A stretch of DNA of 64,000 nt, from NCBI GenBank assembly GCA_963713625.1, contig CAVQMN010000001.1:186001-250000 (forward strand), in the 5' to 3' direction. The translations under genes and the position numbers were made by a program. The DNA comes from Bog-756 sp963713625 (lineage in GTDB: Bacteria; Actinomycetota; Acidimicrobiia; Acidimicrobiales; RAAP-2). Positions 7,913-14,895 of the stretch are shown here, in pieces. The notes beneath the pieces were generated by a model. It searched no databases and was not told the origin of the DNA. It saw only the letters and a program-made list of their open reading frames with translations. Every line of letters begins with the position of its first letter. The first letter of the stretch is position 1.

Positions 7913-8598
7913 CGGGAGCCCCGTGACGCCCTGGTCGCCGACGCCCTGGTTCCCGACGCCCTGGTCCCTGGCCGCTTGGTCACCGTCCGCTTGGTCCCCG
8001 AGCCGATCATCAGCGTCGCCGCCTGGGCCAGGAATTCGGGAATGTCCAGTGAGGACAGGTGGCCGGTGCCCGCCTCGAGCAGTGCGCCGGCAAAGGATCG
8101 CTGCAGTACCCGGACCACCATCGGATCGACATCCGGACCGACGGCCACGGCCAGCCGGTGATGGATCTCTCGGCCGATCAGATCGCGGAGGTGCTTCACG
8201 TCGGGGTTGCCGCTCAACAGGGCCTGGTTGGATGCGTCGACCAGCGCCGGGCTCCCGGTGGTCAGTAACACCATGGCGCGGACCGCTTCGAACACCCGAT
8301 CGTGCACCGGGCGCTGGTGGTCGGCCTCCAGGTCCGGCAGTGTCTGCAGGCCCCGCCAGAGCACTTCGGCCAACAGGTGGTCCTTCGAGCTGAAGTAGTT
8401 GTAGGCGGTGGCCGGGGCCACTCCGGCCCGGCGGGCCACGTTGCGGACGGTCAGCCCGGCGTAGCCGACGTCTTCGACCTCGTCCACTGCGGCCTGGACC
8501 AGCTGCGCCACCACCTCGGCCTGGCGCGGGGAGAGCCGACGACGGGTGGCCTCGACCCCATGGGAGTCGTCGGTCAGGATGGCCATGCTCTCGCTCAT
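7909..8598 (-). CDS. TetR family regulator of the P450 operon
   Basis: A 229-residue TetR-type repressor. The amino-terminal helix-turn-helix reads VGYAGLTVRNVARRAG followed by APATAYNYFSSKDHLLAEV, the classic TetR recognition region at roughly residues 40-75. The ligand-binding half is normal length. The carboxyl end is unusual: a run of TKR and TRAS pentapeptides encoded by a 15-bp tandem repeat. It is the first large gene of the minus-strand arm, in the position of Rv0767c in M. tuberculosis. Its ATG overlaps the stop of a 38-codon ORF. Autoregulation through the palindromes at 8719-8742 is likely. Confidence 0.88.
   Translation of the reverse strand: MSESMAILTDDSHGVEATRRRLSPRQAEVVAQLVQAAVDEVEDVGYAGLTVRNVARRAGVAPATAYNYFSSKDHLLAEVLWRGLQTLPDLEADHQRPVHDRVFEAVRAMVLLTTGSPALVDASNQALLSGNPDVKHLRDLIGREIHHRLAVAVGPDVDPMVVRVLQRSFAGALLEAGTGHLSSLDIPEFLAQAATLMIGSGTKRTVTKRPGTRASGTRASATRASRGSR
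7925..7999. repeat. 15-bp coding tandem repeat, about 5 copies
   Basis: Five degenerate 15-bp units (starting at 7925, 7940, 7955, 7970 and 7985) form the end of the TetR gene and encode TRASG/TRASA/TKRPG-type pentapeptides. The first three are nearly identical and the last two have diverged. Each unit adds five codons, so copy-number change would keep the frame. Confidence 0.75.
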
Positions 8599-8711
8599 CG
8601 GGCCACCAGGCGTACGTCCCCGACGTCGGCAGGGAATTCGCCGGTGTCGTCCCTCCGGCCACCGCCGTCGGAGGTGGGCCCGAGGGACCGGACGGCGCTG
8701 GTGTCGCTCAT
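8595..8711 (-). CDS. Small 38-residue ORF upstream of tetR
   Basis: An ATG at 8711 opens a 38-codon frame that begins MSDTSAVRSLGPTSDGGG. Its TGA overlaps the TetR ATG (CGATGAG). A TATAGT hexamer lies 8 bases before the ATG, so the mRNA may begin at this codon with no leader. The peptide is hydrophilic, rich in Gly, Asp and Arg, with no recognisable domain. It could be a real small protein or only a device for coupling TetR translation to a leaderless transcript. No homolog is known to me. Confidence 0.5.
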   Translation of the reverse strand: MSDTSAVRSLGPTSDGGGRRDDTGEFPADVGDVRLVAR

Positions 8712-8718
8712 GGTATTG

Positions 8719-8742
8719 GACTATAGTCTGGACAGCTGTCCA
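8719..8742. promoter_or_regulatory. Two adjacent palindromes, probable TetR operator
   Basis: GACTATAGTC (8719-8728) and TGGACAGCTGTCCA (8729-8742) are both perfect palindromes lying side by side between the divergent arms. The first contains the TATAGT -10 box of the minus-strand transcript. The GACAxxTGTC core of the second is a frequent TetR-type half-site arrangement. Binding here would block the minus-strand promoter and could also control the gene at 8826. Confidence 0.6.
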
Positions 8743-8825
8743 AGTACAGGGTCGCCCGTGCGGTGGCACCGAAGCGGACGACCAGGGCAACACCGTAGGA
8801 GCGAACGACCGACAGGGGGACCGCA

Positions 8826-9724
8826 GTGCCCAACGATCAGCCATCCGGCGGCGAACCGTCCGCCCCCCTGCCGACCGTCGGGGTGATCGGACTCGGCGCC
8901 ATCGGCGACGGGGTGGCCACCAGCGTGCTCCGGGAGGGGTTCCCCCTGGTGGTCTGTGACCTCCGGCCCGAGGCCACCGGCAAGTACGAGGGGAAGGCGG
9001 AGGTGGCCGCTTCGTCGGCCGACCTCGTGGCCCGTGCCGACGTGGTGGTGGTGGCGGTGGTCGACGACCAGCAGGTGCACGCGGTGTTGAGCGGACCGGG
9101 CGGCGGCCTGGCCGCGGCCGGCCCGGGCACGACCTTCGTCGTGGTGAGCACCATCTCGGCCCCGTGTGTCCAGGCCATCGGAGCCGAGGCCGCCGCCCTC
9201 GGAGTGGCCGTGCTCGACTGCGGGGTGACCGGCGGACCGGCCGCCGCCGCCTCCGGCGACCTGGTGTGCATGGTGGGGGGCGATCCCGCGGCCATCGAAC
9301 GGCTCACCCCGTTCTTCAGCGCCATCAGCTCTTTGACCGTGACCATGGGCCCGTTCGGTACCGGTCTGGCCGCCAAACTGGCCCGCAACCTGATCACCTA
9401 CGGCTCGTGGCTGGCCGCCTTCGAGGGCCAGCAGCTGGCCGAGGCCGCAGGGATCTCGCTCTCGAAACTGGCCGAGGTGGTCAAGGCCAGTGACGTGCAC
9501 ATCGGCGGGGCCTCCCGGCTCATGTTCCGCCCGACGGTGGCACCGTTCACCGGCGAGGACGACAAGGGCCTGGTGGCGGCCATGCAGGCCGGGGCGTCGC
9601 TGGCCCACAAGGACATCAGGGCCGCCCTCGAGCTGGCCGAGTCGCTCGACGTCGAGCTCCCGATGGCCACGCTCACCGAGCAGAAGTGCGATGACGTCTT
9701 CGGCCTCGGGGAACGCGGGCATGA
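8826..9724 (+). CDS. NAD(P)-binding beta-hydroxyacid dehydrogenase (3-hydroxyisobutyrate dehydrogenase type)
   Basis: About 299 residues of the 6-phosphogluconate/3-hydroxyisobutyrate dehydrogenase family. The Rossmann loop GVIGLGAIGDGVA is near residue 20, the substrate-binding DCGVTGGPAAAASGDL near 135, and the catalytic Lys in GLAAKLARNLITYG near 180. It matches Rv0770 of the mycobacterial locus by type. The family sequence ends near 9715, but this frame has no stop there and stays open to 10769 across the next gene. A one-base change near the CTCGGGGAA at 9706 would restore an ATGA overlap with the aldehyde dehydrogenase (TGA at 9722-9724). I therefore end the gene there and suspect an indel. 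GTG start at 8826. Confidence 0.75.
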
Positions 9725-11211
9725 GCGAGGCCGGCCAGAGCACCGCCACCAGCTGGACCGGCGAGGAGCGGATGCTCATCGACGGGCAGCTCCGGACATC
9801 CCGATCGGGACTGACCTTCGATGTCGTCAACCCGGCCACCGAGGAGACGATCGGGGTGGTGGCCGACGGTGGTCCAGAAGACCTGGACGACGCGGTGGGC
9901 GCGGCCCGGCGGGCGTTCGACGAGACCGGTTGGTCGACCGACACCGAGCTCAGGGTGCGCGGACTGCGTCAGTTGCAGGCGGCCTTCATCGCCCACGCCG
10001 ACGACATCCGGGCCATGACCGTGGCCGAGACGGGCTCGCCGCTCTCGTTGACCTACTCGGCCCAGCTCGACGCCCCGGTCGAGTCCCTCGGCTGGGTGGC
10101 CGACCTGGCCGAGGGCTACCAGTGGGAGACCGATCTCGGCGACGCCTCGCCCATGGGCATCCCCTCGCACCGGTGGGTGCGGCGCGAAGCCACCGGCGTG
10201 GTGGGGGCCATCACCCCGTGGAACGTGCCCCACCAGATCAACCTGGCCAAGCTGGGCCCGGCCCTCGCCGCGGGGAACACCGTGGTGCTCAAGCCGGCGC
10301 CGGATACGCCGTGGTGCGCCACCGTGCTCGGCCGGCTCATCGCCGAGGAGACCGACATCCCCGCCGGTGTGGTCAATATCGTCCCCTCATCGCAGCACAC
10401 GGTGGGCGCCCTGCTCTCCCGCGACCCCCGGGTCGACCAGATCAGCTTCACCGGCTCCACAGCCACCGGGAAGCAGGTGATGATCTCGGGGGCCGACTCC
10501 CTCAAGAAGGTCTTCCTCGAGCTGGGGGGCAAGTCGGCGTTCGTCATCCTGGACGACGCCGATCTGCGGGGGGCGGTCGCCACCGCCGCCTTCACCGTGT
10601 GCACCCATGCCGGCCAGGGCTGCGCCATCACCACCCGCCTGCTCGTGCCCCGGAGCCAGTTCGACGAGGCGGTGGCCTCGACGGCCAAGGTGCTCGGGAA
10701 GCTGCCGGCCGGCGACCCCACCGACCCCGGCACCATCTGTGGGCCGCTGATCAGTGCCCGTCAGCGTGAGCGGGTGGAGGGCTATCTCCGACTCGCCCTC
10801 GAGGAGGGTGGGACCTTCGTCACCGGTGGGGGCCGGCCCGCCGACCTCGAACGTGGCTACTTCGTGGAGCCGACGTTGATCGTGGGCGTCGACAACCGCG
10901 CCCGGGTGGCCCAGGAGGAGATCTTCGGTCCGGTGCTGGTGGTCATCCCCCACGACGGCGACGACCACGCGGTGGCTCTGGCCAACGACTCGGCCTACGG
11001 TCTGTCCGGCTCCGTCTGGTCCGGCGACCGCGACCGGGCCGTCGGTGTGGCCGATCGGATCAGGACGGGCACCATCGGGATCAACGGAGGCCTGTGGTTC
11101 AGCCCCGACATGCCCTTCGGGGGCTACAAGCAGTCAGGCGTCGGACGCGAGTCCGGGGTCGCCGGTTTCGAGGAGTACCTCGAGACCAAGTCGATCGCTG
11201 AACCGGCGTGA
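9721..11211 (+). CDS. NAD-dependent aldehyde dehydrogenase
   Basis: A 496-residue ALDH-superfamily enzyme oxidising an aldehyde to an acid. The cofactor region GAITPWNVPHQINLAK, the general base Glu267 in FLELGGKSAF and the catalytic Cys301 in HAGQGCAITTRL are all present, with the late motif EEIFGPVLVVI. The ATG at 9721 gives MSEAGQ and the normal family length; an in-frame upstream extension is ignored. It corresponds by type to aldA (Rv0768) beside the mycobacterial cyp51 locus. It could oxidise aldehydes made by the P450s or alcohol dehydrogenases, but this is inference. Confidence 0.92.
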   Translation: MSEAGQSTATSWTGEERMLIDGQLRTSRSGLTFDVVNPATEETIGVVADGGPEDLDDAVGAARRAFDETGWSTDTELRVRGLRQLQAAFIAHADDIRAMTVAETGSPLSLTYSAQLDAPVESLGWVADLAEGYQWETDLGDASPMGIPSHRWVRREATGVVGAITPWNVPHQINLAKLGPALAAGNTVVLKPAPDTPWCATVLGRLIAEETDIPAGVVNIVPSSQHTVGALLSRDPRVDQISFTGSTATGKQVMISGADSLKKVFLELGGKSAFVILDDADLRGAVATAAFTVCTHAGQGCAITTRLLVPRSQFDEAVASTAKVLGKLPAGDPTDPGTICGPLISARQRERVEGYLRLALEEGGTFVTGGGRPADLERGYFVEPTLIVGVDNRARVAQEEIFGPVLVVIPHDGDDHAVALANDSAYGLSGSVWSGDRDRAVGVADRIRTGTIGINGGLWFSPDMPFGGYKQSGVGRESGVAGFEEYLETKSIAEPA

Positions 11212-11220
11212 ACGTGAGAG

Positions 11221-11646
11221 GTGACGGTCGTGAGTGAAGAGGAGCCGGAGCAGCCCGGTGAGGACGGGCGCGATCCGAACGGCACCCGGGCCCGGGGCAT
11301 GGCCAAGATGGACGAGGTCTACGGCTTCTCCGTCGACCCGGACCAGATCGCCGGACCATACGTGGACTTCACCGTCGACCACCTGTTCGGCGCGGTGTGG
11401 ACCAGGCCCGAGCTCGACATCCGCGACCGCCGACTGATGACCATCGGGGTGCTGGCCGCCCTGGGCCAACCCCAGCTGGTGGAGATCCAGTTCAAGTCGG
11501 CCCTCGACCGCGGTGAGCTGACCGAGGAACAGGTGCGCGAGACGGTGCTCCACCTGACCCACTACATCGGCTGGCCCCTGTCGACCGGGGTCAACGCCGC
11601 GGCCGAGAAGGTCATCGCCCAGCGGGCCGGAACCGGCGACCAGTGA
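11221..11646 (+). CDS. Carboxymuconolactone decarboxylase (CMD) family protein
   Basis: A 141-residue all-helical CMD/AhpD-type protein. The family core is seen in WTRPELDIRDRRLMTIGVLAALG and in LHLTHYIGWPLSTGVNAA. There is no CxxC pair, so an AhpD-like redox role is unlikely and a decarboxylase-like or lactone-active role is more probable. It matches Rv0771 of the mycobacterial block by type. GTG at 11221 is used; GTG at 11230 is an equally possible start. Its stop overlaps the next SDR start (GTGA). Confidence 0.82.
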   Translation: MTVVSEEEPEQPGEDGRDPNGTRARGMAKMDEVYGFSVDPDQIAGPYVDFTVDHLFGAVWTRPELDIRDRRLMTIGVLAALGQPQLVEIQFKSALDRGELTEEQVRETVLHLTHYIGWPLSTGVNAAAEKVIAQRAGTGDQ

Positions 11647-12449
11647 GTGGCGGAACGTCCGTACCCGGCCCGCAGCCGACGGCCGACCCGATGATTCGGT
11701 TCGACTTCTCCGGCAAGGTGGCCATCGTGACCGGCTCGGGCGGGGGTATCGGTCAGGCCTACGCCGAGGCTCTGGCGGCGGCCGGCGCGGCGGTGATGGT
11801 GGCCGACATCGCCGAGGACAATGCGGCCGCGGTGGCGGCGGCCATCATGTCGTCGGGCGGTACGGCCGAGTCCGTGCGGGTGGATGTGGCCGACCCGGAG
11901 TCGGCCCGGGCCATGGCCGAGCGGACCGTCGACCGTTTCGGTGGCATCGACTACCTGGTCAACAACGCGGCCATCTTCGGGGGGATGCAGCTCGACCTGC
12001 TGCTGACCGTGGACTGGGACTACCTCAACCGGTTCCTGTCGGTCAACATGCTCGGTGCCCTCAACTGCGTGCGGGCCTGCTATCCGGCCATGAAGGCCGG
12101 TGGTGGTGGAGCCATCGTCAACCAGTCCTCCACGGCCGCCTACCTGTACGCCGGCTTCTACGGGCTGGCCAAGGCGGGGGTCAACTCCATCACCCAGCAG
12201 CTGGCCCACGAGCTCGGTGGCCAGAACATCCGCACCAACGCCATCGCCCCGGGTCCCATCGACACCGAGGCGTCACGCACCGTGGTCCCGGATGCGTTCA
12301 TGAAGCCGATCCTGGCGTCCCTGGCCCTCAAGCGGCAGGGTCAGACCTCGGACCTGGTGGGAATGTGCCTGTTCCTCCTGTCCGACGAGGCCTCGTGGAT
12401 CACCGGCCACGTGTTCAACGTCGACGGCGGCCAGATCGTCCGCCCGTGA
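11643..12449 (+). CDS. Short-chain dehydrogenase/reductase
   Basis: A 268-residue classical SDR with TGSGGGIG near residue 31, the NNAA motif, catalytic Ser in VNQSSTAAY and the YGLAK Tyr/Lys pair. The tail has the common VFNVDGGQI end. It is coupled to the CMD gene and to the downstream enoyl-CoA hydratase gene by GTGA overlaps. By type it corresponds to Rv0769 of the mycobacterial cyp51 region. NAD is the likely cofactor because an Asp (VADIAED) ends beta-2. Substrate unknown. Confidence 0.9.
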   Translation: MSGGTSVPGPQPTADPMIRFDFSGKVAIVTGSGGGIGQAYAEALAAAGAAVMVADIAEDNAAAVAAAIMSSGGTAESVRVDVADPESARAMAERTVDRFGGIDYLVNNAAIFGGMQLDLLLTVDWDYLNRFLSVNMLGALNCVRACYPAMKAGGGGAIVNQSSTAAYLYAGFYGLAKAGVNSITQQLAHELGGQNIRTNAIAPGPIDTEASRTVVPDAFMKPILASLALKRQGQTSDLVGMCLFLLSDEASWITGHVFNVDGGQIVRP

Positions 12450-13210
12450 GCGAGCATCGGGTCGACGTCGAGGACGATGCCGGAGTGCGGCTGATCGCAT
12501 TCAACCGGCCCGGGGTGCGCAACGCCTTCGATGCCGGCATGTACGGCGCGGTGACCGGGGCGTTGGTCGCCGCCCTGGACGACGAGGGGATCCGTGCGGT
12601 GGTGCTGACCGGACGGGGGACGGCGTTCACCGCCGGTCAGGACCTCCGTGAGATGGCGGCCATGGCCACCGGAGCGGGCGGCCCCGAGGCGGGCTCGGGA
12701 TTCCAGGGCTTGATGGACGTGATCGTCTCCTTCGACAAGCCCCTGCTGGCCGCGGTCAACGGTGTGGGCGTGGGACTGGGCTGCACGCTGCTGGCCCACG
12801 TGGACATGGTCCTGATGGACGAGGAGGCGCGCCTGCGCGTGCCCTTTGCCGAGCTGGGGGTGCCACCGGAGGCGGCCAGCAGCTGGCTGCTCCCCGAGCG
12901 GATGGGGTGGCAACAGGCGTCGGCCATGCTGCTGGCGTCCGAGTGGATCGATGCCCGCCAGGCCGTCCAGGCGGGCCTGGCCCTCCGGATGTGCCCACCG
13001 GGAACGGTGCTGGCCGACACCGAGGCCCTGGCCCGGCGGATCGCCTCGTTCCCGCCGCACGCCACCCGCCAGATCAAGCGCCTGATGATGGCGGCCCGTC
13101 GCCAGCAGATCGGCGAGGCCCGGACCCGCGAGGAGGCGGCCTTCGCCGCGCTGTTCGCCGACCCCGGCAACAATCCGGGAGCCACGCTCACGGCCGGACT
13201 GGATCGCTGA
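12446..13210 (+). CDS. Enoyl-CoA hydratase/isomerase family protein
   Basis: A 254-residue crotonase-fold protein. The oxyanion-hole strands are visible as TAGQDLREM near residue 60 and NGVGVGLGCTLLAHVDMV near 105, followed by PFAELGVPPEAASSW. The Glu of PFAELG sits where one catalytic acid of hydratases lies. The family covers hydratases, isomerases and ring-cleaving enzymes, so only a role in CoA-thioester metabolism (fatty acid or sterol side chain or ring) is inferred. The GTG overlaps the SDR stop; six bases separate it from the F420-type gene. Confidence 0.85.
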   Translation: MSEHRVDVEDDAGVRLIAFNRPGVRNAFDAGMYGAVTGALVAALDDEGIRAVVLTGRGTAFTAGQDLREMAAMATGAGGPEAGSGFQGLMDVIVSFDKPLLAAVNGVGVGLGCTLLAHVDMVLMDEEARLRVPFAELGVPPEAASSWLLPERMGWQQASAMLLASEWIDARQAVQAGLALRMCPPGTVLADTEALARRIASFPPHATRQIKRLMMAARRQQIGEARTREEAAFAALFADPGNNPGATLTAGLDR

Positions 13211-13216
13211 GCACCC

Positions 13217-14074
13217 GTGCGCCTCGGAGTCACCGCCTTCCTCACCGATCTGGCCATGCCTCCGGCGGAGCTGGCTCGGGAAGCCGAGGACCGCGGCTTC
13301 TTCTCGCTGTACCTGCCCGAGCACACCCACCTGCCCGTGCGCAACGACCAGCCTCCGGCGCTGGTCGAAGGGGTGCACATCGACGACTACCGACGCAGTC
13401 TCGACCCGATGGTGGCGCTGTCCACCGCCGCCTCGGTCACCCGGAGGATCCTGCTGGGCACGGGAGTCATGCTCGTGGCCCAACACGACCCCATCGTGCT
13501 GGCCAAGCAGCTGGCCACCCTCGACCATCTGAGTGGGGGACGGATGGTCCTCGGCATCGGTTTCGGATGGAATCGCGACGAGGCGGCGGACCATGGGATC
13601 GAGTTCGCCGACCGCCGGGAGATCGCCCGCGAGCATGTCCTGTGTATGCAGGCCCTGTGGTCGCAGGACCAGGCGGAGTTCCACGGCCACCACATCTCCC
13701 TCGACGCCTGTTGGAGCTGGCCCAAACCCGTCCAGCAGCCGAGGATCACCACGCTCATCGGGGGCGGGGCCAATCCCTCGGTGTTCAGAGCCGTGGCCGA
13801 GTACGCAGACGGATGGATGCCCGTCGGCGGCGCCGGTCTGGGGGAGGCGCTGCCGACGCTCCGTCGGGCGGTGGAGGAGCGGGGTCGCGCTCCCGAGTCC
13901 GTCCGGGTGGTCCCTTTCGGGACGGTCCCCACCGACGAGAAGCTGGCCCACTACGAGGCGTTGGGGGTCGGGGAGGTCGTGCTGCGGGTGCCGTCGGGGA
14001 GCGCTTCGGCCATGCTGTCGGTCCTCGATGACCACGCTGAATATCTGACCCGATTCGGAGGTGACGATGACTGA
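13217..14074 (+). CDS. LLM-class F420-dependent oxidoreductase
   Basis: A 285-residue luciferase-like TIM-barrel protein. Family marks are GFFSLYLPEHTHLPV near residue 35, GTGVMLVAQHDPIVLAKQLATLD near 80, GGRMVLGIGFGWNRDE near 110 and the VGGAGLGEALPTLR helix. The GIGFGWNRDE run is typical of the F420-using subgroup rather than flavin luciferases. It is in the plus-strand operon, so hydride transfer on a lipid-derived ketone or alkene is plausible. GTG start at 13217. Cofactor and substrate are inferred. Confidence 0.82.
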   Translation: MRLGVTAFLTDLAMPPAELAREAEDRGFFSLYLPEHTHLPVRNDQPPALVEGVHIDDYRRSLDPMVALSTAASVTRRILLGTGVMLVAQHDPIVLAKQLATLDHLSGGRMVLGIGFGWNRDEAADHGIEFADRREIAREHVLCMQALWSQDQAEFHGHHISLDACWSWPKPVQQPRITTLIGGGANPSVFRAVAEYADGWMPVGGAGLGEALPTLRRAVEERGRAPESVRVVPFGTVPTDEKLAHYEALGVGEVVLRVPSGSASAMLSVLDDHAEYLTRFGGDDD

Positions 14075-14762
14075 GGTCGAAACCGGTTCGACCGTCAAAC
14101 CGTGGAGCAGCGACGGGAGGGAGGCGTTGGCCGCGGCGGTCCGCCGCTTGATGTCGGTCACGGTGACATCGGTGGCTCCCCCCGACCTTCTGGCCGATGT
14201 GGCCCTTCAGGCCGAGGCGCTGGCCGACCGGCTCGACCAGTTCGTCCCCGAGGACGGCCCCGAGCCGATCGCCCGGTTCTCCGATTCCGTCGTCCACGCG
14301 GCGGAGGCGGAGATCCTGTCCGCGGCCATGCCCTTCGACGTGATCATCGGATCATGCAATCCGATAGCCCTCCCGGTGACCATCGAATTCGATCCACCCA
14401 AAGCCATCGGCCGGGCCGAGTTCACCGCTCCGTACGAGGGCGCTCCGGGTTGTGTGCACGGCGCCGTCCTGGCCGGTGCCTTCGACATCATCCTGACCGC
14501 GGCGAACGTGATGGCCAACGGCGCCGGTCCCACCGTGAACCTCTCCATCAGCTATCTCAAACCCACGCTCATCGGCCAGCCGGCCCTGTTCGAGTCCTGG
14601 GTCACCTCCCAGGACGAGCGGCGCACCCACAGCCGGGGCCAGCTGATCCAGAACGGGGTGGTCACGGTGGAGGCGGTCGGGGAGTTCGTCAACATGGAAC
14701 GGTCACGCATCGCCGCCATGCACAGGCGGGACGCCGATCGGCCCGATGACGGGGAGGCCTGA
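14067..14762 (+). CDS. Hotdog-fold (PaaI-type) thioesterase family protein
   Basis: A 231-residue protein whose second half has the hotdog thioesterase pattern. GRAEFTAPYEGAPGCVHGAVLAGAFDIIL has the central helix entry GxVHGxxLAxxFD, followed by TVNLSISYLKPTLIGQPALFESWV. The first 90 residues are an extra helical stretch not seen in minimal PaaI proteins. ATG at 14067 is chosen because GGAGG lies 5 bases upstream; it overlaps the end of the preceding gene. The probable role is acyl-CoA hydrolysis ending the pathway encoded by this arm. Confidence 0.75.
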   Translation: MTEVETGSTVKPWSSDGREALAAAVRRLMSVTVTSVAPPDLLADVALQAEALADRLDQFVPEDGPEPIARFSDSVVHAAEAEILSAAMPFDVIIGSCNPIALPVTIEFDPPKAIGRAEFTAPYEGAPGCVHGAVLAGAFDIILTAANVMANGAGPTVNLSISYLKPTLIGQPALFESWVTSQDERRTHSRGQLIQNGVVTVEAVGEFVNMERSRIAAMHRRDADRPDDGEA

Positions 14763-14895
14763 GTGGGCGGCCCGCACGTCCGCCCGGCACGGCGTTCCCG
14801 TGTTCTCTAGAGTCGTACACACCGAAGCAGCCGGTCGGGGGACAGGTCGCAGACCTGGCCGCCGGTTGCACACACCAATGGGGGAGACCGCTCTG

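Noticed and set aside
8826..10769. A 647-residue dehydrogenase fusion
   Set aside because: The second half is the aldehyde dehydrogenase gene read in the wrong frame; a lost stop is the simpler explanation.
12341..14161. 606-codon minus-strand open frame
   Set aside because: Antisense to the enoyl-CoA hydratase and F420-type genes, with no domain pattern; a GC-driven shadow.
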